Shown here: one piece after another, positions 35,926 through 44,129 of the stretch
Position numbering within the stretch: the stretch's first letter is position 1
Layout of the letters: every line of letters begins with the position of its first letter
DNA from: Pseudomonas shahriarae
Lineage (GTDB): Bacteria; Pseudomonadota; Gammaproteobacteria; Pseudomonadales; Pseudomonadaceae
DNA length: 64,000 nt
Assembly: GCF_014268455.2 (NCBI RefSeq)
Contig: NZ_CP077085.1
Coordinates: 4,257,001-4,321,000, forward strand
Direction of reading: 5' to 3'
Program-made: the position numbers and the translations under genes
The notes under the pieces: model-generated
The model's database searches: none
What the model was told of the DNA's origin: nothing
What the model saw: the letters and a program-made list of their open reading frames with translations, nothing else

Positions 35926-36441
35926 TTATCGTCGAATCTTCTGAAAGCCCCCCCCCAACACCTCCACCGCAAACGGCTTCGTCAACACCCCCATCCCCAC
36001 CCCCAACTGCCCATACCCCATTACCGCATTCTCCGCGTACCCAGTAATAAACAACGTCTTCAACCCCGGTCGCAGTTCCATCCCCGCTTCCGCCATCTGA
36101 CGCCCATTCATCCCACCCGGCAACCCCACGTCCGTCACCAGCAAATCAATATGCACATCCGACCTCAGCAGCTTCAGCCCCGCCGAGCTGTCTACCGCTT
36201 CGATCACGGTGTAACCCAGTTCGCCCAGGACGTCGGCAAGCAGCATGCATACGGTGGATTCGTCGTCCACCAGCAGCACGGTTTCGCCGTGCTGGGCGAC
36301 TTCGATATCCACTTGCCCCGGAGTCAGTTCGTCACCCGGCGCCGTGGTGGCGTGGGAGGTAGAGGGACACGCAGGTGCCTTCGCCTTCGGTGGAGTGGAG
36401 GTGCATTGGCCGCCGAATTGTTGGGCGAAGTTGTAGGCCAT
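35926..36441 (-). pseudogene. Remnant of a hybrid sensor kinase: receiver domain
   Basis: The frame encodes a short N-terminal piece (AYNFAQQFGGQ) like the end of a histidine-kinase ATPase domain, then a receiver domain: VLLVDDES, phospho-acceptor Asp in LLVTDVGLPGG, and LTKPFAVEVL with its conserved Lys. The kinase part is missing upstream, where the sequence turns into GGGGACAGATTTATTT and the MITE-like element. The C-terminus runs into a 9-base C tract at 35950-35958 and ends in an unfamiliar tail, which suggests a frameshift. It is best read as a leftover of a chromosomal gene. Confidence 0.75.
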
Positions 36442-36487
36442 TTTCTTTCCGAAAAGCGAAAAGGGGACAGATTTATTTTTCTATCAC

Positions 36488-36695
36488 TGTCCGCTTTTGG
36501 CCGATTCTGTTGAAAAAGTCGGCCATGGTTTGCACATCAGAAAAGTATGCGTCCGAGATCGAAATCTTTAATTTTGTCAGAGACCTCCGGACTCGGATTT
36601 CACGTAGCTGCGTGCAGAAAAGGCTTTTTCACCGCTCAATGCAAGGGCCGCCAGGTTGGGTCGACTTTTTCAACACAATCGGCCGATAGCGGACA
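36488..36695. repeat. 208-bp MITE-like element with 33-bp terminal inverted repeats
   Basis: The left arm is 36488-36520 and the right arm 36663-36695; they pair at 30 of 33 positions, beginning TGTCCGCT at both ends. The arms contain GATTCTGTTGAAAAAGT, shared with the ends of the IS1182-family element at 18289. The interior has no open frame of note. It is probably a non-autonomous element moved by a related transposase. It lies 168 bases before the TrlF-type gene. Confidence 0.75.
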
Positions 36696-36863
36696 TTAGG
36701 AAGAGGCTATTGGCTGAAATCGGTTATGCAGGAAGACCTTCTAAGGCAAATTGTCTGGCGATCGGGCTGGCAAAAAGCCATATGAATCGGTCCTGCCATT
36801 CCGTTATGCTCCATGCGCAGTTTTGCATTCCAGGTACGGAGAGATTGGTAATGGGGATTTCAA

Positions 36864-39842
36864 ATGATTAGTCGTGGGTCTGAATGGCATCGGTGGGAGC
36901 CGCACATTCATGCCCCGGGTACGGTTCTGAACAATCAATTTGGCTCAGACAACCCGTGGGAACCCTACCTTCAATCGCTTGAAGAACTGATACCTTTAGT
37001 GGAGGCGATAGCTGTTACTGACTATTACGTCACGGACACCTATGAGGCCGTCCTTAAACACAAAGAGGCTGGCAGGCTGCCCAGTGTCCAGCTTCTCTTT
37101 CCGAACATTGAGCTTCGCCTCGATGTTGCCGCGAAATCCGGCTTTGTGAACATCCATCTGCTGATCAGTCCAGAAGATCCTGATCACCTGTCAGAGATCA
37201 AACGCATCCTTAAGCGCCTTCAGTTTCAAGCTTTCGGCGACCGGTTTGATTGCACACGGGATGAGCTGATAAAACTCGGGAAGTGCGCTGACTCCTCGAT
37301 TGTTGATGATGGCGCTGCTTTACGGCATGGAGCGACGCAATTCAAAGTCAATTTCGACCAGCTCCGAAAGGTTCTTGGTGAAAGCGACTGGGCGAAGAAG
37401 AACATCCTAGTCGCTGTAGCCGGTAATGCGGGCGATGGGACATCCGGAGTTCGACAGGCTGCCGACGCGACCATACGCCAAGAAATAGAAAAGTTCGCAC
37501 ATATCATTTTCTCTAGCAGCTCCGCACAGCGAGAGTTCTGGCTCGGCCAACGTTCTAGCATGACTCCAGAGGATTTGCGCATTCGCTATGGCGGATTCAA
37601 ACCATGCCTCCACGGCAGCGATTCCCACGACCAGAAATCGGTGGGACAGCCGGTAGATAAGCGTTTCTCATGGATCAAGGGAGCACTCGAATTTGATGCC
37701 CTCCGTCAGGCTTGCATTGACCCAGAGGGGCGCGCTCACGTTGGCGAGCTGCCTCCTCGTTCTGCCATGCCTTCCCAAGTTATTTCCCATATAAGAATCA
37801 ATAACGCAGCCTGGGCGGAATCGCCCAGCATCCCTCTAAATCCTGGGCTTGTGGCAATCATTGGCGCGCGAGGTTCGGGTAAAACCGCTCTCGCCGACAT
37901 CATCGCTGCCGGCTGTGATGCGATCACCGAAGAGAGTTGGAGCGCAGATGAGAACAGCAGTCCATCCTTCCTGGCACGTGCTCGACGGTTGATGGGAGAT
38001 GCATCCACTACTCTTACCTGGGGAGGGGGAGCCTCCATCGAACGCGCTCTTGATGGGAGGGACGCGAATGGCCATATGTCCTTTGCGCGGGCTCGCTACC
38101 TTTCTCAGCAGTTCGTTGAAGAGCTGTGCTCGGCAAAAGGTATGTCCGACGGCCTGGTGGACGAGATCCAGAGGGTCATCTTTGATTCACACACCCCAGA
38201 TAGTCGCGATGGAGCTATCGATTTTGGCCAACTTCGCGAGCAACTGACGGCTCGCTTTCAACAAGCTCGCGCTCGAGAGGCTGCGGCAATTGATGACATA
38301 TCAGAGCGAATCGCGATCGAATTTGAGAAGGAAAGCTCAGTTGCTTTGCTGACCACTCAAGTCTCTCAGAAAAAGCAGCAGCTCCATGGGTACTCCATCG
38401 ATCTGGCAAAGCTCGTAGTCAAAGGTACAGAGGCGCATGCGATTCGGCATGCCCAGTTAAGTACGGCGGCCGAAAGCCTGCGAGGCCGAATACGGGACTA
38501 CGGTAATCAGCGTCGCACCTTCGTCGCGTTACAGGACGAGGTACGGAGCATGCGAGCAACAGGTGCGCCTGAAATCCTTCGGCAGGCACAGGCCAGGCAC
38601 ACTAATAGCGGCCTAGGGCCTGAGCAGTGGGATCAGTTCCTCCTGATTTATAAGGGGGATGTCGACCAGAGTCTGACCGCCTATATCAAATGGGCTGACG
38701 ATGAGATCGCGAAGTTTAGGGGCGTTCCCCCACCACCAGGCGACCCTCTAACTCCTCTAGTTGCCGATACGGTGGACATTACCTCTTTGGCACTAGCACC
38801 TATCACTGCTGAGATGACAAGGCTCGAAGCGCTTTTCAGTGCCGATAAGTTGATTCAAGATCAGTTCAAAGCTCTTTCCGACCGTATCACTCAAGAAAAC
38901 ACAATTCTCAAATCTCTTGAGAGCAGGCTTACAGACGCTCAAGGGGCAGAAGCGCGGCGTAAGATGCTCCAGGCCGAGCGTAGTGACACGTATGGTCGTG
39001 TATTCGAGGCAATCATCAATGAGCAGGGGGCCTTAGCCGATCTCTACCATCCGCTAATGGTACGTCTGGAGGCCTCATCAGGAACCCTACAAAAGCTCGG
39101 CATATCTGTTCGTCGATCAGCCGATGTCGGCGAATGGGGAATCATTGGAGAAGAAAAGTTGCTCGATAGGCGAAAGGGCGGGCCGTTCAACGGCCGAGGG
39201 TCGCTGATTGATGCTGCAACAAGAGAGCTCAAGCTTGTATGGGAGACGGGTTCCGCTTTGGAAATCCAGACAGCAATGGCGGCTTTCATGGATAAGTACC
39301 GCAGGGACTTTATCGCTCATGCTCCAGTTTCTCAGTCCCAGCAAGGGGAGTTCCGCGCTTGGTCTAAGCAATTTGCTGCTTGGCTTTACAGCACTGACCA
39401 CATTACGGTCAGCTACGAGATTTTGTACGACGGTATCGACATCAGGAAGCTGTCACCAGGGACGCGGGGTATTGTGCTGCTCCTGTTATATCTGGCGCTC
39501 GACGACGCAGATGATCGACCTCTGATCATCGACCAGCCTGAAGAAAACCTTGATCCTAAATCGGTTTTCGACGAGTTAGTCTCTCTCTTCGTAGCCGCGA
39601 AAGCCAAGCGTCAGGTGATTATCGTCACCCACAACGCCAACCTTGTGATCAATACCGATGCCGACCAGATCATCGTGGCAACCTCGGGCCACCATACTCC
39701 GGGTGGCCTACCGCCTATTTCCTATGTGTCAGGGGGGTTGGAGAGCTTAGAGGTTCGTAAAGCAGTGTGTGAAATTCTTGAAGGGGGCAATACTGCCTTT
39801 CAGGAGCGAGCGAGAAGACTGCGGGTAAGGTTGGAACGGTGA
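36864..39842 (+). CDS. PHP-domain/SMC-type ATPase (TrlF-like, 992 aa)
   Basis: The N-terminal PHP domain has metal ligands in HIH (14-16), VTDYY (Asp53) and HGSDSHD (250-256), typical of PHP phosphoesterases. An ATPase follows: Walker A GARGSGKT (334-341), a long coiled-coil region (~450-700), an SMC/ABC-like signature KLSPGTRGIVLLLL, Walker B LIIDQPEENLDP, and the H-loop VTHNANLV. This is the TrlF-type arrangement, a PHP nuclease or phosphatase coupled to an SMC-like ATPase and known from defence islands. It stands alone in the cargo. The start has only a weak GGGG in front; the upstream frame ending at 36871 is not considered real. Confidence 0.82.
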   Translation: MISRGSEWHRWEPHIHAPGTVLNNQFGSDNPWEPYLQSLEELIPLVEAIAVTDYYVTDTYEAVLKHKEAGRLPSVQLLFPNIELRLDVAAKSGFVNIHLLISPEDPDHLSEIKRILKRLQFQAFGDRFDCTRDELIKLGKCADSSIVDDGAALRHGATQFKVNFDQLRKVLGESDWAKKNILVAVAGNAGDGTSGVRQAADATIRQEIEKFAHIIFSSSSAQREFWLGQRSSMTPEDLRIRYGGFKPCLHGSDSHDQKSVGQPVDKRFSWIKGALEFDALRQACIDPEGRAHVGELPPRSAMPSQVISHIRINNAAWAESPSIPLNPGLVAIIGARGSGKTALADIIAAGCDAITEESWSADENSSPSFLARARRLMGDASTTLTWGGGASIERALDGRDANGHMSFARARYLSQQFVEELCSAKGMSDGLVDEIQRVIFDSHTPDSRDGAIDFGQLREQLTARFQQARAREAAAIDDISERIAIEFEKESSVALLTTQVSQKKQQLHGYSIDLAKLVVKGTEAHAIRHAQLSTAAESLRGRIRDYGNQRRTFVALQDEVRSMRATGAPEILRQAQARHTNSGLGPEQWDQFLLIYKGDVDQSLTAYIKWADDEIAKFRGVPPPPGDPLTPLVADTVDITSLALAPITAEMTRLEALFSADKLIQDQFKALSDRITQENTILKSLESRLTDAQGAEARRKMLQAERSDTYGRVFEAIINEQGALADLYHPLMVRLEASSGTLQKLGISVRRSADVGEWGIIGEEKLLDRRKGGPFNGRGSLIDAATRELKLVWETGSALEIQTAMAAFMDKYRRDFIAHAPVSQSQQGEFRAWSKQFAAWLYSTDHITVSYEILYDGIDIRKLSPGTRGIVLLLLYLALDDADDRPLIIDQPEENLDPKSVFDELVSLFVAAKAKRQVIIVTHNANLVINTDADQIIVATSGHHTPGGLPPISYVSGGLESLEVRKAVCEILEGGNTAFQERARRLRVRLER

Positions 39843-40301
39843 AGTGTGAACGGGGCGGGAAGTCATACCCACCCCGCTCAGGGTCTGATGGTCTGCAAAC
39901 AGGTGCGATAGCGCTCGTGATTTAAGATGAGTACGGGTATGACCAAAACAATCATCAGACCTACCTCGTCCCTGATACATGCGTGGGCTGTTGGATGATG
40001 AAGCGTTGGGGCTTTTTAAGAATGTCATAGATAATCAGTCAATAGACTAGTCAAACCAGGACACTGGACCGCTGTTTGAATCCCCAAGGTTTTTGTAGAC
40101 GTTTCCGACAGTCCGCTTTTGGCCAACTATTGCTCGTACGAACGGTAGAAACCGTCCAATAGAGGTCATTCATCGTCTACAAAATCCCGAGCGGGCCGGT
40201 AGCTTCAAGCCCAAATCCGAAAGCACTTTGCAGGCGTACGGACTCGCTGCAAAATAAGATTAAGATCTCTCTGTGAACCGCTCAATTTTCAAGGACGACT
40301 G
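39843..40301. other. Intergenic region before the three-gene module, with left 17-bp inverted repeat
   Basis: Just after the TrlF stop is a hairpin CGGGGCGGG/CCCACCCCG (39851-39876) with one mismatch, a possible terminator without a T run. At 40108-40124 is ACAGTCCGCTTTTGGCC, the exact inverse of 47518-47534 beyond the three-gene module. The ribosome binding site AAGGA for the next gene lies at the right end. Confidence 0.5.
40108..40124 (+). repeat. Left 17-bp inverted repeat flanking the three-gene module
   Basis: ACAGTCCGCTTTTGGCC. The perfect complement is at 47518-47534, 7.4 kb away. The core TCCGCTTTTGGCC also occurs at the left end of the MITE-like element (36490). Confidence 0.7.
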
Positions 40302-43300
40302 ATGCCACCAGTACCGATCAAGCGCAGGTTCACACCGGTCCCCGCAGCGTATCAGAAGGACGATTTGCCACTCGACGAAGTGTGGACTCATCTTTCCCGA
40401 GGGCAGCACAAATGCTGGAGTGAACTACTTAACGAGTACCGCGTTGTCATCTTGGCGAACGCTGGCGCGGGGAAGACTTACGAACTCGAGTCCGCAGCAA
40501 GGGAACTTTGTACCCAAGGTAAACCAGCATTTTTTCTTCGGATTGAAGATATACATGACAACTTCGCAACTGCCTTCGAGGTCGGGTCTGAGGAATTGTT
40601 CGAGGAATGGTTGGCTGGTTCGGCCGAAGCATGGTTTTTTCTAGACTCCGTTGATGAGATTCGATTGACCGAGCCGCGCGCATTCGAGCAGGCAATTCGA
40701 AACTTTGCCAAACGAGTTCGCTCTGCGAGCCAACGCACGCATATCTATATTTCAAGTCGGCCTTATGCTTGGCGTGCGCAGCGTGATCGTTCCTTGATAG
40801 AAGAATTACTCCCGTTTGATCCTTTACGCCAGGAGGTCATCAATGACGATGATTCACCTGCTGATTTCCTTGATGGCGACATCGTAGAGAGGAAATACTC
40901 GACCACCAGCGTTCAAAAAAACGAGCCATCACTCCAGTTATACCAACTTGCGCCACTCGAACAAAAAGACATTCGTCTTTTCGCTGAGCACAGCGGCGTT
41001 GTGGACAGCAGTGCTTTTTTGGATGCGCTTGAACGGAGCGCCATGTTTCCACTCGCAAAATTACCCTTCGATCTACGCGATTTGATAGCAACTTGGCTTG
41101 AGAATCAACGGTTAGCCAGCCGGCTAGAAATTTTGCAACAAGGCGTTTTGCGGCAACTGAAGCAAGCACCGCTATCAGCACCGGGGTTGCCACTCGAGCG
41201 TGCTGAAGCAGGGGTGCAGCTAATCGCCATCGCGGCGATTTTAACGGGACGCTCTAATATTCTTCTCCCTAATTCACCGAACACAGGGGCAATGGACCCA
41301 AAAGTACTGCTGCCTGGTTGGACCGACGCCGAGATCTTAGCGGTGCTCACGAGCGGGATTTTCGGTGATCCAATTTTCGGAGAAGTGCGCTTTCGTCATC
41401 GAGAAATCCGTGAGTTGCTTGCAGCAAGTTGGATAAAGAACAATGTAGAACTCGAAGCTGCGCGTGGGGAAATTGAGCAGCTTATCTTCCGTCGACAGTA
41501 CGATGAAGATATTCTGACTCCCCGCCTAAGGCCGATTCTTCCTTGGCTGATATTGTTTGATGGCGCGATTCGCGATCGCATAATTCCAAACTATCCTCAG
41601 GTGGCCGTAGAAGGTGGAGACGCAGCTAATCTCCCTCTTCCTGTAAGACGCGAAATCCTGTCTAAGATGATTGAGCGCGTTCTTGATCCTATCTCAACAT
41701 TCCGTGGCGTAGATAACTCTGCAATAGCCAGAATTGCTCAGCCTGATCTGGCAGCCTACGTGCTTGAGTTGATTGAAGCGTACGCTCATAACGAAGACGC
41801 AATTTTTATTTTAGGACGCCTAGTCTGGCAGGGTGAAATGCGCACCTGCCTAGACGCATTGACTCGAATCGCCGTAGACCCAGAGCGTGGACTATATGCG
41901 CGAATGGCTTCCGTACGGGCGGTAGCATGCGTTGGTAATTCGAACCAACTTCACGCTCTATGGCGGTCACTCATTACCTTGTCGGAGTCAATTCCGGGGC
42001 GGTTAATGACAGAGATCACCGCTTATGCTCCTGCAACGGCAGAAACAATTGCGCTATTGCTAGAGTCACTCGATAAGCTAGAACTGCCTCAGAAATACCA
42101 AGCGTCTGGAATGCCCCACGCTATGAACGAATTTGTTCAGCGCCTGCCTATCATCTCAAGTCAAGCGACTAATCCATTGCTGCTTGAGCTTGCAGAAGGC
42201 CTACTCGGTTACCTTGAGCGTGAGCCCCATATCCAGCCTGGTGAATGTCCAATTTCAAAAACGTATATATGGCTAATGGACTGTGCACTGCACTGTATCG
42301 GGCGCTTGATCATTGCGCGTCATCCGTCGGCGTTATCTCCAGTCTCACTCACAATCCTGGCGGCAGCACCGACGATACGACTATGGCACGGTGAGGACCA
42401 TCAAGAGCACAGGTCAACTATTGATACGCATCTATCGCAGTGGCAGGAGCTCAATGATGCTCTCTTCTGGTGGACGGTAGCAGAATGTCGTAAGCAACAG
42501 GAGTCAAAGGGGAAGAGACTCCAGGACGATTGGCCAGTGACTTGGCCGGAGCATTTCTGGACATTTGATGAAACCAGCTTCGAGCGAACGCTTAATTGGA
42601 TAAGGGAGCGATCGCTTCACGATGATCAACTTGTGGCTCTATCTCGATCGGTGCGCACTTACAAAGGTATGGGGCAACCTTCGGCTTGGCTTGACGACCT
42701 ACGTCGTATAGTCGCTGGTAATCTTGAATTGGAAGCAGCCCTAGAATCCATACTAAATCCGCCAGTAACGCCCGATACGCGGCGCTATGAGGAGCAACAG
42801 CACACCTTCCGTGAAAATAGAATACGTCGTAATGAAGAAAATGCTTCGGCTCGCACAAAATTTGTGAAGCGATTGCGCTCCGATCCTAATATCATCCGAC
42901 ATCCCCCGGGCTTAAAACCCTCCGAATTAAGTACACCCCAGTTTCACTTGCTTCAAAGCATTGAAAATCACAACCATCTCAATCAGCATGCTGACGCAAA
43001 GAGTTGGAAAGTTCTGATCCCCGAATTCGGGGTTGCAGTCGCCGAGGCGTACCGCGATGCAGCAAAGGCTTTGTGGCGTGCATACAAACCCAAGACTCGC
43101 TCGGAAGGTGCAAATGCCGCCTCTGTTCCCTATGTGATTGTCTTTGGCTTGTCGGGACTTAATATAGAAATCGAAGAAAATAGCGCGATAATCGAGACAT
43201 TCGAAAAAACCCTGGCTCGGCACGCGCTTCGTTATGTCCTATGGGAGCTGAATGGTTTTCCACGATGGTTCGAAGCCTTTTATCGATCGTGGACAAAGCT

Positions 43301-44129
43301 ATCATTGGACTTCCTCTGGAAGGAGGTTGAGTGGGAGCTCAAGGAAAGCCCGGTAGAACAATCACTGCATTATGTTCTGCACGATCTCGTCTATTACGCC
43401 ATTTGGGTCCACGCCGATTTAGGGCCGAAACTCTACGGTTGGCTTCTGAAAAATCACGTGGCGAATCAAGACTGTCTGCGCTATTGCCGGATGATAATGA
43501 TGGGGGGCGGTGTGACAGCTCACGAAGTGGCGACGCTCGCCGGACAAAAAATAACGGACACCAGCACCCCGCCAGAACAGATCGCGTTTTGGCATGCAAT
43601 GAGAACTGATGCCGATCCTGCTCTCTCGCTGCCAGCCCTCATCGCCAAGTTCAATACCGGCACTCTTGAAGAACGCACGGAATTCGGTAGTGCCTTTAGT
43701 GTTGCCTTACTCGGTAGCCATCGAGATGTGCCTTCATCTTTCAACAAATTCAAAACTCCGAGTTACCTCAAACGGATTTACCTACTAATCCATGGCTCGG
43801 TTAAGGCTTCCGACGACATCGAGCGAGCCGGTAAGGGAGTCTATTCGCCAACGTTACGCGACGAAGCGCAGGATGCACGAGAGCGTCTGTTCTCACTGCT
43901 AGCCGAAATTCCCAACGAACTTGCCTATCGCGCAATCCTCGAACTAGCGGACGAGCATCCTGAGCCTCGCTATCGCGACTACATGCGCGTTCGCGCTTAC
44001 CAGCGAGCAGAACAGGATGGTGATTTGTCGGCGTGGAGTACGTCCCAGGTATCCCAACTTGCGTATCGTCTAGCCGGTCGCCCCGACAATAAGGTTTCGG
44101 CACCTGGAGACGACAATGCAAAAGCTTGA
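40302..44129 (+). CDS. NACHT-like STAND NTPase of a three-gene module (1275 aa)
   Basis: ATG 40302 has AAGGA 8 bases upstream. A short N-terminal part is followed by Walker A ANAGAGKTYE (52-61), Walker B FFLDSVDE (113-120) and the sensor strand YISSRPYAW (149-157), the pattern of bacterial NACHT NTPases. The remaining ~1000 residues are helical repeats (sensor/scaffold), with a Trp-rich segment near 920-1000. No effector domain is fused at either end, unlike Avs-type proteins, so the effector is likely supplied by the downstream genes. The 3' end overlaps the HNH-ATPase gene by 14 bases. Proteins of this sort detect infection and switch on partners. Confidence 0.82.
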   Translation: MPPVPIKRRFTPVPAAYQKDDLPLDEVWTHLSRGQHKCWSELLNEYRVVILANAGAGKTYELESAARELCTQGKPAFFLRIEDIHDNFATAFEVGSEELFEEWLAGSAEAWFFLDSVDEIRLTEPRAFEQAIRNFAKRVRSASQRTHIYISSRPYAWRAQRDRSLIEELLPFDPLRQEVINDDDSPADFLDGDIVERKYSTTSVQKNEPSLQLYQLAPLEQKDIRLFAEHSGVVDSSAFLDALERSAMFPLAKLPFDLRDLIATWLENQRLASRLEILQQGVLRQLKQAPLSAPGLPLERAEAGVQLIAIAAILTGRSNILLPNSPNTGAMDPKVLLPGWTDAEILAVLTSGIFGDPIFGEVRFRHREIRELLAASWIKNNVELEAARGEIEQLIFRRQYDEDILTPRLRPILPWLILFDGAIRDRIIPNYPQVAVEGGDAANLPLPVRREILSKMIERVLDPISTFRGVDNSAIARIAQPDLAAYVLELIEAYAHNEDAIFILGRLVWQGEMRTCLDALTRIAVDPERGLYARMASVRAVACVGNSNQLHALWRSLITLSESIPGRLMTEITAYAPATAETIALLLESLDKLELPQKYQASGMPHAMNEFVQRLPIISSQATNPLLLELAEGLLGYLEREPHIQPGECPISKTYIWLMDCALHCIGRLIIARHPSALSPVSLTILAAAPTIRLWHGEDHQEHRSTIDTHLSQWQELNDALFWWTVAECRKQQESKGKRLQDDWPVTWPEHFWTFDETSFERTLNWIRERSLHDDQLVALSRSVRTYKGMGQPSAWLDDLRRIVAGNLELEAALESILNPPVTPDTRRYEEQQHTFRENRIRRNEENASARTKFVKRLRSDPNIIRHPPGLKPSELSTPQFHLLQSIENHNHLNQHADAKSWKVLIPEFGVAVAEAYRDAAKALWRAYKPKTRSEGANAASVPYVIVFGLSGLNIEIEENSAIIETFEKTLARHALRYVLWELNGFPRWFEAFYRSWTKLSLDFLWKEVEWELKESPVEQSLHYVLHDLVYYAIWVHADLGPKLYGWLLKNHVANQDCLRYCRMIMMGGGVTAHEVATLAGQKITDTSTPPEQIAFWHAMRTDADPALSLPALIAKFNTGTLEERTEFGSAFSVALLGSHRDVPSSFNKFKTPSYLKRIYLLIHGSVKASDDIERAGKGVYSPTLRDEAQDARERLFSLLAEIPNELAYRAILELADEHPEPRYRDYMRVRAYQRAEQDGDLSAWSTSQVSQLAYRLAGRPDNKVSAPGDDNAKA

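Noticed and set aside
36656..36871. 71-codon frame ending on the start of the TrlF-type gene
   Set aside because: It begins inside the right arm of the MITE-like element and has no ribosome binding site or conserved sequence.
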